From positions 1 to 64,000 of the forward strand of contig JAFZGF010000037.1 of the NCBI GenBank assembly GCA_017555565.1: a stretch of 64,000 nt of DNA, read 5' to 3'. A program made the translations under genes and the position numbers. A model generated the notes under the pieces. It searched no databases, had not been told where the DNA came from, and was given only the letters and a program-made list of their open reading frames with translations. Source of the DNA: Oscillospiraceae bacterium. Lineage in GTDB: Bacteria; Bacillota; Clostridia; Oscillospirales; Ruminococcaceae. Shown piece after piece: positions 16,667 through 25,164 of the stretch (position 1 is its first letter; each line of letters starts with the position of its first letter).

Positions 16667-17131
16667 ATGTACATTGAAATCAGAAATGCCACAAAAAATG
16701 ATATACGGATAATTGCAGATATACTCAATGACGCCACACAGAAACTGCTGGCAAAAGGCGTGATGCAATGGGAATATCCATGGGACGAAGAAACTGTGGC
16801 TTCCTTTATAAATGATTTTTACATTGCATTTTGTGACGATAATGCCGTTGGCTGCTTTGGCCTTAAAACATATTCTGACCTCGTATTTACAGAGGATAAC
16901 AGCGGGCTGTATTTCTACCACCTTGCTGTGCATCCCGACTACATTGGCAAGGGTCTGGGCAAAGAAATCTGCCGCTGGGTAAAAGAATATTCGGAAAATA
17001 ACAGCATAAACATCTATCTTGACTGCTGGGCTGGAAATGATAAACTGCGCAGTTTCTACACCGATGCTGGCTGTAAATACCTGGGTGATTTCCCGGAAGA
17101 AGACTATTTTATTTCCGCTTTTAAAGTGTGA
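16667..17131 (+). CDS. GNAT family N-acetyltransferase
   Basis: 154 residues. The acetyl-CoA site is seen as YFYHLAVHPDYIGKGLGKEIC (motif A, xxGxGxG/A type) near residue 80-100, followed by a motif B region IYLDCWAGNDKLRSFYTDAGCKYLG. The acceptor is unknown. The start at 16667 is supported by an AGAGAGA purine tract; an upstream in-frame ATG at 16628 falls inside the preceding terminator and is unlikely. Confidence 0.85.
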   Translation: MYIEIRNATKNDIRIIADILNDATQKLLAKGVMQWEYPWDEETVASFINDFYIAFCDDNAVGCFGLKTYSDLVFTEDNSGLYFYHLAVHPDYIGKGLGKEICRWVKEYSENNSINIYLDCWAGNDKLRSFYTDAGCKYLGDFPEEDYFISAFKV

Positions 17132-17139
17132 TTGTGGTA

Positions 17140-17760
17140 GGAAAATTTGAATTTGGCGAAGAGAAAGGGGTTCGGGGAAATACTTTCCCCGAATATGAAT
17201 CGCGAAGTCTGCGGAGAACAAGCAGAGAGCCAGGGTAAGCAGAGCACAGCGATGCTTACAGGTGGCGATATGCTTGTGTAAATCGAGGAAAAATTACAGT
17301 GCGAGAGAACGTAGTGAGCAAGGTTTGTAATTTTTCCCAATTTGTAGCAGATGGAGCATATCACACTTGTGCAGCGTTTGTGGGGCGTGGGGGAATCGCA
17401 ACCATAATGGCCCTGAAAAACAATCGTCGCATACTGCGACGGGCTGAAGCCCCTCTTGTCTGCTCGTTGTTTTCCCTTCCTCCGTCTCCCTTCATCCGCC
17501 ACTGGCGGCGGTCGACTCCGTCACCCACGTTTTGGTTACTTTTGCGCCAAAAGTAACGCCAGCGCAGCGTAAAAAAGAATTTGTGCTTGCACCAAAGCAA
17601 AGATTCTTCGCAACAAGTTGCTCAGAATGACAAAACAATAAACTGAGTGGTTTTTAAACGGGCGGATAATATCCGCCCCTGCACGGTTTTCGGGACGTCG
17701 AGGACGCCGTCCCCTACACGGCTGTACAAAAATATATCTGTTCGCCAAACTCCAATTTAT
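17140..17760. repeat. Gene-free mosaic of palindromic interspersed repeats
   Basis: About 620 bases with no credible gene, filled with hairpins: TTCGGGGAAA/TTTCCCCGAA, AAAAATTACA/TGTAATTTTT, GTCGCA/TGCGAC, TTACTTTT-GCGCC-AAAAGTAA, GGGCGGATAATATCCGCCCC, and GGGACG...CGTCCCCTAC. The piece TTGCTCAGAATGACA near 17620 resembles the ends of the elements in the 42.1-42.8 kb tandem repeats. Local GC is higher than in the flanking genes. It looks like nested small dispersed repeats, as often seen between genes in gut Clostridia. Confidence 0.6.
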
Positions 17761-17795
17761 TGAACTTTTATAACACCTTTATCCAACAATCAATA

Positions 17796-17840
17796 AATAC
17801 AAAACAAAAACCACGGACTGTATATTACAGTCCGTGGTTT
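17796..17840 (-). terminator. Terminator of the amidohydrolase gene
   Basis: 15-bp perfect stem (17808-17822 with 17826-17840), 3-base loop, then T-rich sequence on the minus strand. Confidence 0.9.
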
Positions 17841-17852
17841 ATTATTTAGTGA

Positions 17853-18806
17853 TTAGACTTCTATGCCAAAAATTTTTTCGGCGTTTTTCCAAAGAACTTT
17901 TTCTTTGATTTCGTCGCTGAATGGCCAGTTTTCAACACCTTCGATAAGGTATTCCAAAGTTTTGCCCTGGCTGTTCCAGTCAGATGAGAAGAAGAATTTA
18001 TCCTGTACTCTTGGCAGCCAGTAGAGATATGGTTCGTAGCCTGAACCCTGTACTGTGATAAGGGCAGGGTTGTGAGTTTCCATATTGAGGTACACATTTT
18101 TATGACGCAGTGCAAGACCGATAAATTCCAATGTCCAAGGCCAACCGGAAACTGATGCCATAATCTGCAGTTCTGGGAAGTCACGTGCAACTTCGTCAAT
18201 ATAACGTGGATGACCGATGTCGTAAGGTACAGCACCGGAAAGGTTCATACTGGAGTAGATAAATACAGGCACACCAAGTTCAACACATTTAGCATAAATT
18301 GGATAGCAATGTTTGTCGTTAGCAGGCAGATGTGTTCTGAATGCGGTGATATAAACAGCTTTCAGACCCAGTTCTTTAACGCCGCGTTCAACTTCGCGAA
18401 CTGCTTTCATACCGTCCAGCGGGTTTACAAAGCAGAAGCCGCCCAGTCTGTCTGGGTACTGTGCACAGATAGCAGCAGTTTTGTCGTTATCGTGGCTGTT
18501 GTGGCAGGTCATACCCCAGCGAACACCCAGATCGTCCATTTCCTTGATAAAATCAGCGAGTGTAGGTGCATTTGCATGGGCCGCTGCAGTGATTTTTTCC
18601 ATAAACACTTCTCTGCCTTCGTTTTCAAAGATAGCGTCCATTTCTGTCAGTTTAAGGCCAAGTTTCTGTTCGATACCACCGTTGAAGTTTTCGCGGTAGC
18701 CGCCCCAGGCTTCTCTGAATTCTGGCAGAACAAAATGGCAGGCAGTGCGGATAAGGTCTTCTTCAAAATCCGGCATATCGAGACATAAATCCAATACTTT
18801 TCTCAT
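17853..18806 (-). CDS. Amidohydrolase family 2 (TIM-barrel) protein
   Basis: 317 residues from the ATG at 18806, eight bases after AGGA; an ATG two codons upstream is too close to the ribosome site. It matches the amidohydrolase-2 (PF04909) pattern: GGFCFVNPLDGMKAVREVERG (mid-protein), GVPVFIYSS, a late helix with LQIMASVSGWPW, and FFSSDWNSQ near the C-terminus, where Asp sits at the usual metal/catalytic position. The N-terminal HxH metal motif of many members is not evident, so metal dependence and reaction (decarboxylase or hydrolase) are uncertain. Monocistronic. Confidence 0.75.
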   Translation of the reverse strand: MRKVLDLCLDMPDFEEDLIRTACHFVLPEFREAWGGYRENFNGGIEQKLGLKLTEMDAIFENEGREVFMEKITAAAHANAPTLADFIKEMDDLGVRWGMTCHNSHDNDKTAAICAQYPDRLGGFCFVNPLDGMKAVREVERGVKELGLKAVYITAFRTHLPANDKHCYPIYAKCVELGVPVFIYSSMNLSGAVPYDIGHPRYIDEVARDFPELQIMASVSGWPWTLEFIGLALRHKNVYLNMETHNPALITVQGSGYEPYLYWLPRVQDKFFFSSDWNSQGKTLEYLIEGVENWPFSDEIKEKVLWKNAEKIFGIEV

Positions 18807-18929
18807 ATTCATAATCCTTTCATTAAAAGTTTTCGATACGTTTGCAATATACAATTTATACTACGCCAATTAAATCTGTTTGTCAAGTATTTGTCAAAGT
18901 TTATTCACTTTTATCGCATATTATATACA

Positions 18930-18972
18930 CAAAATAAAAAGTTCCCTGTATTTTAATACAAGGAACTTTTTT
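18930..18972 (-). terminator. Terminator of the deaminase-like gene
   Basis: Long stem AAAAAGTTCC...GGAACTTTTT with one mismatch (18936-18972), followed on the minus strand by TTTTTATTTTG. Confidence 0.8.
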
Positions 18973-18979
18973 AGCATTT

Positions 18980-19960
18980 TTATAAAGGCTGTACTGCCAG
19001 CAGTTCTTTCTTTGTTTCTTCGTCTGCAAAGCAGGCCTGGATGGCATAGTTGTTCATTTTTACTATATCTTCATCTGTAAAGCCCATTTTGCGGCACATT
19101 TCGTACTCAAACTCCAGATTTGTATTGAGAACAGTCATATTATCTGTGTTTACAGTTACTCTGCCACCTTTGTGGAACAGCACAAACAGCGGATGTCTTT
19201 CATCACCGTAAAGGCCGTAATCGCTGGAGAGAGAACTGTCCGGACACATTTCCAATGTGATACCATTGTCAATCACATATTCTATCAATTCTGGAATCTG
19301 AGCAGTCTGATAGCCGTGACCTATTCTTGTGGTGCCATATTTCAGCGCATCACCTACTGTAAATTCGCTGTGTGTGGTAGCAGGCACCCCCAGCTGTTTT
19401 GCCAGTTCAAAAAGGTCAGCATACTCTGGCATTCTTTCTTCATAGCCTGCCATATCAACACCTACTACACCTTTGCCAAGATATTTTTTGGAAAGATGTA
19501 CTGTTTCAATATTGGCATCGTGGTTTTCCATTGGGTCGCAATGGTTCATTGTACAAAGAATCAATCCTGCTTTCAGTGTCTTGCATTTTGCCAGACCTTT
19601 TTCCAGGCCGTCAATGGCGGCAAGGACAGCATCTTCCTGGCTCATACCTTTTTGCAGATGATACTGTGGTGCAAAGCGCAGTTCAGCATAAATCAGGCCA
19701 TCTTTTTCCAGCTGTTCCACCAGCTCTTCTGTAATGCGGGACAGGCCTTCAGCTGTCTGCATTGCACGCAGAGGTGGCTCGAAAGTGAGGAAATCCGGGT
19801 CAAACTGACCGTCAGGAATAACCATTGAATCCCTGATTTGTTCCAATGTCATATTGCATTCAGGTTCAATGCCGTACTTATGTGCAATTTCATAAACAGT
19901 TTCCGGTTTTGCGGAACCATCAATATGCAGGTGGAGGTCAATTTTATTAAGTATTTTCAT
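18980..19960 (-). CDS. Adenosine-deaminase-like amidohydrolase with altered active-site motifs
   Basis: 326 residues. Metal-binding KIDLHLHIDGS at the N-terminus, AELRFAPQYH, RIGHGYQ, and a metal Asp in VNTDN all match the adenosine deaminase family. Two catalytic motifs differ: the usual HAGE (zinc His and proton-donor Glu) reads HSEF here, followed by a shorter loop before RIGHGY, and the usual TDDP reads TDNM. The enzyme may therefore act on another N-heterocycle, or the Glu may be displaced by one position. GGGG lies before the ATG. It follows an SGNH hydrolase gene by 12 bases, so they are cotranscribed. Confidence 0.75.
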   Translation of the reverse strand: MKILNKIDLHLHIDGSAKPETVYEIAHKYGIEPECNMTLEQIRDSMVIPDGQFDPDFLTFEPPLRAMQTAEGLSRITEELVEQLEKDGLIYAELRFAPQYHLQKGMSQEDAVLAAIDGLEKGLAKCKTLKAGLILCTMNHCDPMENHDANIETVHLSKKYLGKGVVGVDMAGYEERMPEYADLFELAKQLGVPATTHSEFTVGDALKYGTTRIGHGYQTAQIPELIEYVIDNGITLEMCPDSSLSSDYGLYGDERHPLFVLFHKGGRVTVNTDNMTVLNTNLEFEYEMCRKMGFTDEDIVKMNNYAIQACFADEETKKELLAVQPL

Positions 19961-19972
19961 AACAGTTATCCC

Positions 19973-21103
19973 CTATTCTATGATTTCTTTCATAACAGCA
20001 TCAGCCATTGCTTTGTAGCCTGCGGCGCTTGGGTGCAGGTGGTCGCCGCTGTCGTATTGTGGCAACATATATTCGGGCTTTTCAGGGTCGGCCAGTGCTT
20101 TGTCAAAATCCACATATCCGTCAATCAGATCTGTAGTTCTTATCCAGTCATTGAACTGATTGCGCATTTCTTCACGGAAAGGTGCGTAAGTGCGCCAACC
20201 GCCTATAGGCAGAAGTGTGCCTACATACACTTTGTATCCGTATTCTCTTGCCTGTGCAATGTATTTTTTCATTCCCTCTATCAGTTCTTCCACAGTTGGA
20301 AGGTCGCTCATAGGGCGGAAAGCATTTACCTGTGTGCCAACGGGATGAATAATATCATTTATGCCCTGCTGGATGATTACTGTATCTGCCCCGTCTGTAG
20401 GTACTTCGTGATGGAAGCGTTTTTCACCTTTCATACCGTAGGATTCATATGTAATACAGCTGTATTCCCTCAGAATTCGTGTACCGGATGCTGCACGGCG
20501 GATAACTGATGTGTTGTCATATCCTTCTGTCCGGCATCTCAATGCCAGATAATCAGGCCAGTCCTGGGCTGTAATTGAGTCACCGTAGCAGACTACTGCC
20601 CTGTTTTTCTTTTCTGTAAGAACCGAAACATTGCTGAGGAAATAGAAATAATGGGTTTTGCGGGAAATATTTATATCCACATCAGCTGTGTATGTCTGGT
20701 CTCCCATAGCATATGACCCGGAAGAAAGAGGCCCACGGGCAAACACCATAGAACGCATCTGTGTGAAATCCGCCAGATAAAAGCTGACAAAAAATACTGT
20801 CTGTGCTGTTACTGTGCATTGGACAGCATCGGATACTGCATTCTCCCCTGCCGGAATTGTGACAGAATCCCGCCCGTCGAATGTGACTTTGTAAAATTTT
20901 CCGTATATAAAAACTGTTGTTTTATTTATTGTTATAGGCCGGGTGCCACAGTAATTGTCAAAAGTTATGCGCACAGCGTCACCATCAAACCGTGAATATA
21001 CAGGATATCTCAAGGTTATGTCCTTGCTGTAGCTTTCGGGTCTGTTTTCTGCAATGGAAACAGCGTTTCCCCATACAGATGCCCAATGTTTAGTATTGTT
21101 CAC
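19973..21103 (-). CDS. SGNH/GDSL-type hydrolase (esterase)
   Basis: 376 residues from a GTG at 21103, chosen because GGAG lies seven bases upstream; the longer ATG-initiated reading from 21166 overlaps the likely promoter. Domain order: an N-terminal beta-rich jelly-roll-like region (1-170), then the SGNH hydrolase domain with block I VVCYGDSIT (nucleophile Ser), GxND equivalent QQGINDI, and C-terminal DHLHPSAAGY with the catalytic Asp and His. No signal peptide, so likely cytoplasmic. Probable carbohydrate or small-ester deacetylase. First gene of an operon with the deaminase-like gene. Confidence 0.82.
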   Translation of the reverse strand: MNNTKHWASVWGNAVSIAENRPESYSKDITLRYPVYSRFDGDAVRITFDNYCGTRPITINKTTVFIYGKFYKVTFDGRDSVTIPAGENAVSDAVQCTVTAQTVFFVSFYLADFTQMRSMVFARGPLSSGSYAMGDQTYTADVDINISRKTHYFYFLSNVSVLTEKKNRAVVCYGDSITAQDWPDYLALRCRTEGYDNTSVIRRAASGTRILREYSCITYESYGMKGEKRFHHEVPTDGADTVIIQQGINDIIHPVGTQVNAFRPMSDLPTVEELIEGMKKYIAQAREYGYKVYVGTLLPIGGWRTYAPFREEMRNQFNDWIRTTDLIDGYVDFDKALADPEKPEYMLPQYDSGDHLHPSAAGYKAMADAVMKEIIE

Positions 21104-21136
21104 AACAAATCTCCGTTTTCGTAACATATTATACAT

Positions 21137-21166
21137 ATTATAACATAACAAAGCTGGTTTGCACAA
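21137..21166 (-). promoter_or_regulatory. Possible promoter of the SGNH hydrolase operon
   Basis: Minus strand -10 TATAAT (21137-21142) with a weak -35 TTGTGC (21161-21166), 18-base spacer. Confidence 0.35.
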
Positions 21167-21176
21167 TAAGGTGCAT

Positions 21177-21234
21177 ATATCGATAAATCTGTATATTAAA
21201 TATTCTTGTATCGATATAGAAAGTATGATATAAT
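21177..21234 (+). promoter_or_regulatory. Promoter plus inverted-repeat operator of the surface reductase
   Basis: -35 TTGTAT (21206-21211), 17-base spacer, -10 TATAAT (21229-21234). Inverted arms ATATCGATA (21177-21185) and TATCGATAT (21209-21217) flank 23 bases, and the right arm covers the -35, a typical repressor placement. Confidence 0.6.
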
Positions 21235-21277
21235 TCTTCCCGAGTATAAACTCAAATTTATTACAAGGAGAATGATT

Positions 21278-23065
21278 ATGAAAATCATGAAAAAAGTTGC
21301 ATCACTTGTTCTGGTTTTTGCAATGGTTATGTCCATGGTTGCATGCGGCGGTTCTAACAGCGACGCCAAATTCAAAGCAGGTACATACACAGCAAAAGCA
21401 ACAGGTATGCACGAAATGACAGTTACTGTTACAGTATCTGACACAGAAATCACAGATATTCAGATTGACCACAAAGAAACTGACGGTATCGGTACACCAG
21501 TTATCGAACAGTTCCCAGCAACAATTATGGATATCCAGGGCCTTGGCCTTGACGTTGTAGCAGGTGCTACACTTACATCAAACGCTGTTCTGGCAGGTGT
21601 TGCAGACTGTCTGACACAGGCAGGTGCTGACGTTGAAGCACTGAAAGCTATCAAACCAGCTGCAGCTGAAAAAGAAGAAGACGTAGAACTGACAGTTGAC
21701 GTTGTAGTTGTTGGTGCAGGCGGCGCAGGTATGGCTGCAGCAGTTACAGCTAACGAAAACGGCAAAAATGTTCTGGTTCTTGAAAAAACATCTGCTATGG
21801 GTGGTAACACAACTCTGGCTGGTGGCGCTCTGAACGCAGTTGACGAAGGCAGCGACATCGCAAAAGCAAACAACGACAGCGTTGAACACCACTACACACA
21901 GACATACGAAGGCGGTAACAAAGCTGGTAAACCAGAACTCGTAAGAACACTGGTTGAAAATGCTTGGGCTGGCGTAGAATGGCTGAAATCCATGGGTATG
22001 GAATTTATCGAAGGCGAAGTATTTACAGTTACAGGCGGTATGTGGCCACGTGCACACAAACCAGTTGAACCAGTAGGTACAGGCTTCTTCAAAACATACG
22101 GTGCATACGTAGACAGCCACGAAGGCATCGAAGTAATGTACGAAACAACAGCTAAAGAATTTATCGTTGAAGATGGCGTTGTAACAGGCGTTATCGCTGA
22201 AGGTAAAACAGGCAACAAAGTTACTGTTAAAGCTACAAACGGTGTTGTTCTTGCAACAGGCGGTTTCGCAGGTAACGTAGAAATGCGCCAGAAATACAAC
22301 ACACAGTGGGCAGACCTTGGCGAACAGATCAAAACAACAAACGCTTCCGGCGTAACTGGTGACGGTATCGCTATGGCTGAAAAAGTTGGTGCTAACCTTA
22401 TCGATATGGGTAACATCCAGCTGCTGCCACTGGGTGACCCAGAAACAGGTTCTCTGTCCGGTAACATCGAACACGACGTTGAAAGACGTATCTTTGTAAA
22501 CAAAGAAGGTAACCGTTTTGTTAACGAAGGCGGCCGTCGTGACGAAATGACACAGGCTCTCATCGCACAGACAGATTCTTATATGTTCATCGTTATGGAC
22601 TCTGACTGTTACCCAACAGGTGACGAAGTTAACAACTTCAACGAATCTGCAAATGACCTGGTAGCACAGGGCCGTGCATTCAAAGCTGACACACTGGAAG
22701 ACCTGGCAAAACAGATCGGCGTTCCAGCTGACAACCTGGTTGCAGCAGTTGACGGTTTCAATGCACACGTTGCTGATAAATCTGTTGACGAATTCGGCAG
22801 AACACTTTACTCCACACCAATCGACACAGCTCCATACTATGCAGCACCACGTGTTCCAACAGTTCACCACACAATGGGTGGCGTTGAAATCAACGTAAAC
22901 TGTGAAGTTCTGGACGCTGACGGTAACGTAATCCCTGGTCTGTTCGCAGCTGGTGAAGTTACAGGTGGTATCCACGGTGAAAACCGTCTGGGTGGTAACG
23001 CTCTGACAGATACTGTTGTATTTGGCCGTATCGCAGGTGCAAGCGCAGCAGCTTTTACAAAATAA
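21278..23065 (+). CDS. Extracytoplasmic flavin (FMN/FAD) fumarate-reductase-like lipoprotein
   Basis: 595 residues from the ATG at 21278 (AAGGAG upstream). Signal peptide with lipobox MSMVAC, lipidated Cys23. An FMN-binding domain (about 32-110) has DVVAGATLTS, whose Thr98 fits the covalent FMN site made by ApbE. The FAD_binding_2 domain starts VDVVVVGAGGAGMAAA (141-156) and has MGGNTTLAGGALNAV, HTMGGVEINVNCEV and GGIHGENRLGGNAL, with the His and Arg of flavocytochrome-c-type fumarate reductases. It probably sits on the outer face of the membrane and reduces an enoate such as fumarate or a dietary or host acid, taking electrons from a membrane flavoprotein chain. Codon bias is extreme, so expression is probably very high. 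No apbE is visible. Confidence 0.88.
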   Translation: MKIMKKVASLVLVFAMVMSMVACGGSNSDAKFKAGTYTAKATGMHEMTVTVTVSDTEITDIQIDHKETDGIGTPVIEQFPATIMDIQGLGLDVVAGATLTSNAVLAGVADCLTQAGADVEALKAIKPAAAEKEEDVELTVDVVVVGAGGAGMAAAVTANENGKNVLVLEKTSAMGGNTTLAGGALNAVDEGSDIAKANNDSVEHHYTQTYEGGNKAGKPELVRTLVENAWAGVEWLKSMGMEFIEGEVFTVTGGMWPRAHKPVEPVGTGFFKTYGAYVDSHEGIEVMYETTAKEFIVEDGVVTGVIAEGKTGNKVTVKATNGVVLATGGFAGNVEMRQKYNTQWADLGEQIKTTNASGVTGDGIAMAEKVGANLIDMGNIQLLPLGDPETGSLSGNIEHDVERRIFVNKEGNRFVNEGGRRDEMTQALIAQTDSYMFIVMDSDCYPTGDEVNNFNESANDLVAQGRAFKADTLEDLAKQIGVPADNLVAAVDGFNAHVADKSVDEFGRTLYSTPIDTAPYYAAPRVPTVHHTMGGVEINVNCEVLDADGNVIPGLFAAGEVTGGIHGENRLGGNALTDTVVFGRIAGASAAAFTK

Positions 23066-23083
23066 TCTGAAACTTTGAGTTTT

Positions 23084-23118
23084 ACGGCTTCCCTTTAAAC
23101 GGGAAGCCGTTTTTTATA
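23084..23118 (+). terminator. Terminator of the surface reductase gene
   Basis: 10-bp stem ACGGCTTCCC/GGGAAGCCGT with TTTAAAC loop, then TTTTTAT. Confidence 0.92.
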
Positions 23119-23120
23119 TT

Positions 23121-23154
23121 AAAAAGCACAGCAGGTTTATCTGCTGTGCTTTTT
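23121..23154. terminator. Second, bidirectional terminator
   Basis: 14-bp stem AAAAAGCACAGCAG/CTGCTGTGCTTTTT with 6-base loop. It terminates the convergent transporter gene and backs up the previous hairpin. Confidence 0.88.
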
Positions 23155-23158
23155 GTTG

Positions 23159-24382
23159 TCAGTGTTTAGTCATCCATTTCTTGCCATCTGTAATTTTTGC
23201 AACCATCATTGAGGCTACTGTGTCACCACATACATTGAGGCAGGTTGCAGGTGGGTCAACCAGGAAACCTATGGTTGCTATAAGTGGAAATGCTTCTGGC
23301 GGGAAGCCCATAAGGGATACTATCAGCATTTCACCTACAAGGCCACCACCTGGCACGCCGGACAGCACCACACCGCTGAGAATGGCTATAATAATTGATA
23401 TAAAATATGTCTGCCAGCCTGCAAACTCCATACCAAATATTCCGAAAAGAAATGCTATTTTCAGTATTGCCGCCAGCACGCTGCCATCCATATGCATTGT
23501 GGCGCCTATAGGCAATACAATACCGCTGACATCCTTTGGCACACCTATTCTGTCTGCCGCTTCGATGTTTACCGGAAGTGTTGCTATGCTGCTTTGGGTT
23601 GCAAGAGATGTAACCGCTGGGGGCAGAATATTGCCAAAGAATTTTTTAACTGCGGATTTACCTCCACTGTACCAGGCATATGCCGCAAAGGCAACAACAA
23701 AATATGCGATACACAGCGGATAATACAGCAGCATCCGCCTGCCATATGCACCTATAAGCTGTGGGCCAAACTGCCCTACGAGAGATGCAAAATACGCACA
23801 CAGACCAACGGGAGCATACAGCATAATCAGGTCAACCATTTTCATCATAACGTTACTGAAGGCTGTAAGAAACTGGGCCATAATGTTTTTTTCTCCCAGC
23901 TTACCAGTGCAGAAGCCAAACATTACCGCAAAAACAATCAGCGGCAGCATATTACTGCGGGAGAGCAAAAGGTTGAAATCAGATACTGTAACTGCCTTTA
24001 CCAACCGATCTGCCAGAGAAACAGTCTCTCCTACTTCTGCTGTTTCCAGGGCGATAGCAACACCCCGTGCAGGAGGATAGATTTTTACGGCCACAATAAT
24101 TATTACTGCAGCTATAAGCCCTGTGATAAAGAAAACCGCCATCATACTGCCCAGTATTTTGCCCAGGCGCTTCATATTTGTCATATTGCCCACTGCTGCT
24201 GCAATAGTTGCAAAAACAAGTGGCACTACAGCTGTAAACATAAGGTTGAGGAAAACATCGCCCAAAGGACTGAGTACAGTAGCCTGTTCCCCCATTACAA
24301 CGCCTATTACACTGCCAAGAATAATTGCACCGATAATGGTGAGAGGAAAGCGGTAATTTGCCCAAAATTTGCGTATTGTCAT
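23159..24382 (-). CDS. Dicarboxylate/amino acid:cation symporter (DAACS, GltP/DctA-like)
   Basis: 407 residues from ATG 24382 (AGGAGA upstream). Eight-helix/two-hairpin carrier: hairpin 1 contains SLATQSSIATLP, helix 7 has GATMHMDGSV (NMDGT-type cation/substrate motif, with His for Asn), and hairpin 2 contains SGVPGGG. These define the glutamate/aspartate/dicarboxylate family. The convergent surface reductase could use a dicarboxylate, but a link is only inference. The gene starts four bases after the stop of the upstream GNAT-like gene, suggesting translational coupling. Confidence 0.88.
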   Translation of the reverse strand: MTIRKFWANYRFPLTIIGAIILGSVIGVVMGEQATVLSPLGDVFLNLMFTAVVPLVFATIAAAVGNMTNMKRLGKILGSMMAVFFITGLIAAVIIIVAVKIYPPARGVAIALETAEVGETVSLADRLVKAVTVSDFNLLLSRSNMLPLIVFAVMFGFCTGKLGEKNIMAQFLTAFSNVMMKMVDLIMLYAPVGLCAYFASLVGQFGPQLIGAYGRRMLLYYPLCIAYFVVAFAAYAWYSGGKSAVKKFFGNILPPAVTSLATQSSIATLPVNIEAADRIGVPKDVSGIVLPIGATMHMDGSVLAAILKIAFLFGIFGMEFAGWQTYFISIIIAILSGVVLSGVPGGGLVGEMLIVSLMGFPPEAFPLIATIGFLVDPPATCLNVCGDTVASMMVAKITDGKKWMTKH

Positions 24383-24386
24383 ATAG

Positions 24387-25043
24387 TCATCTCCTGAACA
24401 GAATATTTTTTTCCACATCCATATCAAAACCTCTGTAATTGTGCTCGCACAGCATTGATATTATTTTTGTTTCGGTTATTTTACATTTTTCAACCTGCTG
24501 TCCGGGCTGTGTTTTTATTTTTTCGAAACTTACAGCCTTCGTGAAGATATAGTGCGGCACCAGATTATCCAGCCCACGAAGACCCACCAGTTCAAAACCC
24601 GCATTCAACAGTCTTTCCAGATCAAAATCAATATGGGCAGGCATAAAGTGAATCATCTGGCTTCGTCCGCGACGTGCCGCCTGGACAGTCCATAAATTTG
24701 ACAGTGCGGTGTAAATATCCCTATCAGCGTAGCTTCTGTCTGTATGGACATATCCACACAGCAGGGTGTTTTCCAGGCTGCAGTCCAGCAAATCTATAAC
24801 ATTCCAGGCGGCATTCAGCTGTGTGAAAGCTGTGCTGTCTGCAGGCAGAATATATGTGACTGACACAACCTTTTGTCCGTCAAACACAGCCCAGAAAGCC
24901 CCTTCCAACAGAATATGCCATATGTATTCTTCATTCAGTGGATTGAAATGCAGAAAATCGAAATTACTGCTGTACTCCTTTATTTTTTCCATATCTTCTT
25001 TGAACAGCCTGCGTATTGTGAATACTGTACAGTCCTTTTCCAT
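24387..25043 (-). CDS. GNAT-like hypothetical protein
   Basis: 218 residues; the fold suggests a GNAT acetyltransferase (central strand GYVHTDRSYADRDIYTAL, then helix and AGFELVGLRGL), but the acetyl-CoA loop is not canonical, so activity is uncertain. GAGGTG precedes ATG 25043. It is coupled to the symporter gene downstream. I cannot name a family with confidence. Confidence 0.6.
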   Translation of the reverse strand: MEKDCTVFTIRRLFKEDMEKIKEYSSNFDFLHFNPLNEEYIWHILLEGAFWAVFDGQKVVSVTYILPADSTAFTQLNAAWNVIDLLDCSLENTLLCGYVHTDRSYADRDIYTALSNLWTVQAARRGRSQMIHFMPAHIDFDLERLLNAGFELVGLRGLDNLVPHYIFTKAVSFEKIKTQPGQQVEKCKITETKIISMLCEHNYRGFDMDVEKNILFRR

Positions 25044-25164
25044 AGCATCACCTCGTCTGTATGGTTAGTATATGCTGAAAAAGAAAAAGTGTGCTAAACA
25101 GGCATTTTTTATTGTGGAATCAGCAGATTTATGGTAGCATTTTAGTATAAAGGTGGTGAAGAAA

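Noticed and set aside
21578..22975. 465-codon minus-strand frame opposite the surface reductase
   Set aside because: An artefact of extreme codon bias in the real gene; the composition is implausible (very high Cys, Phe, Val).
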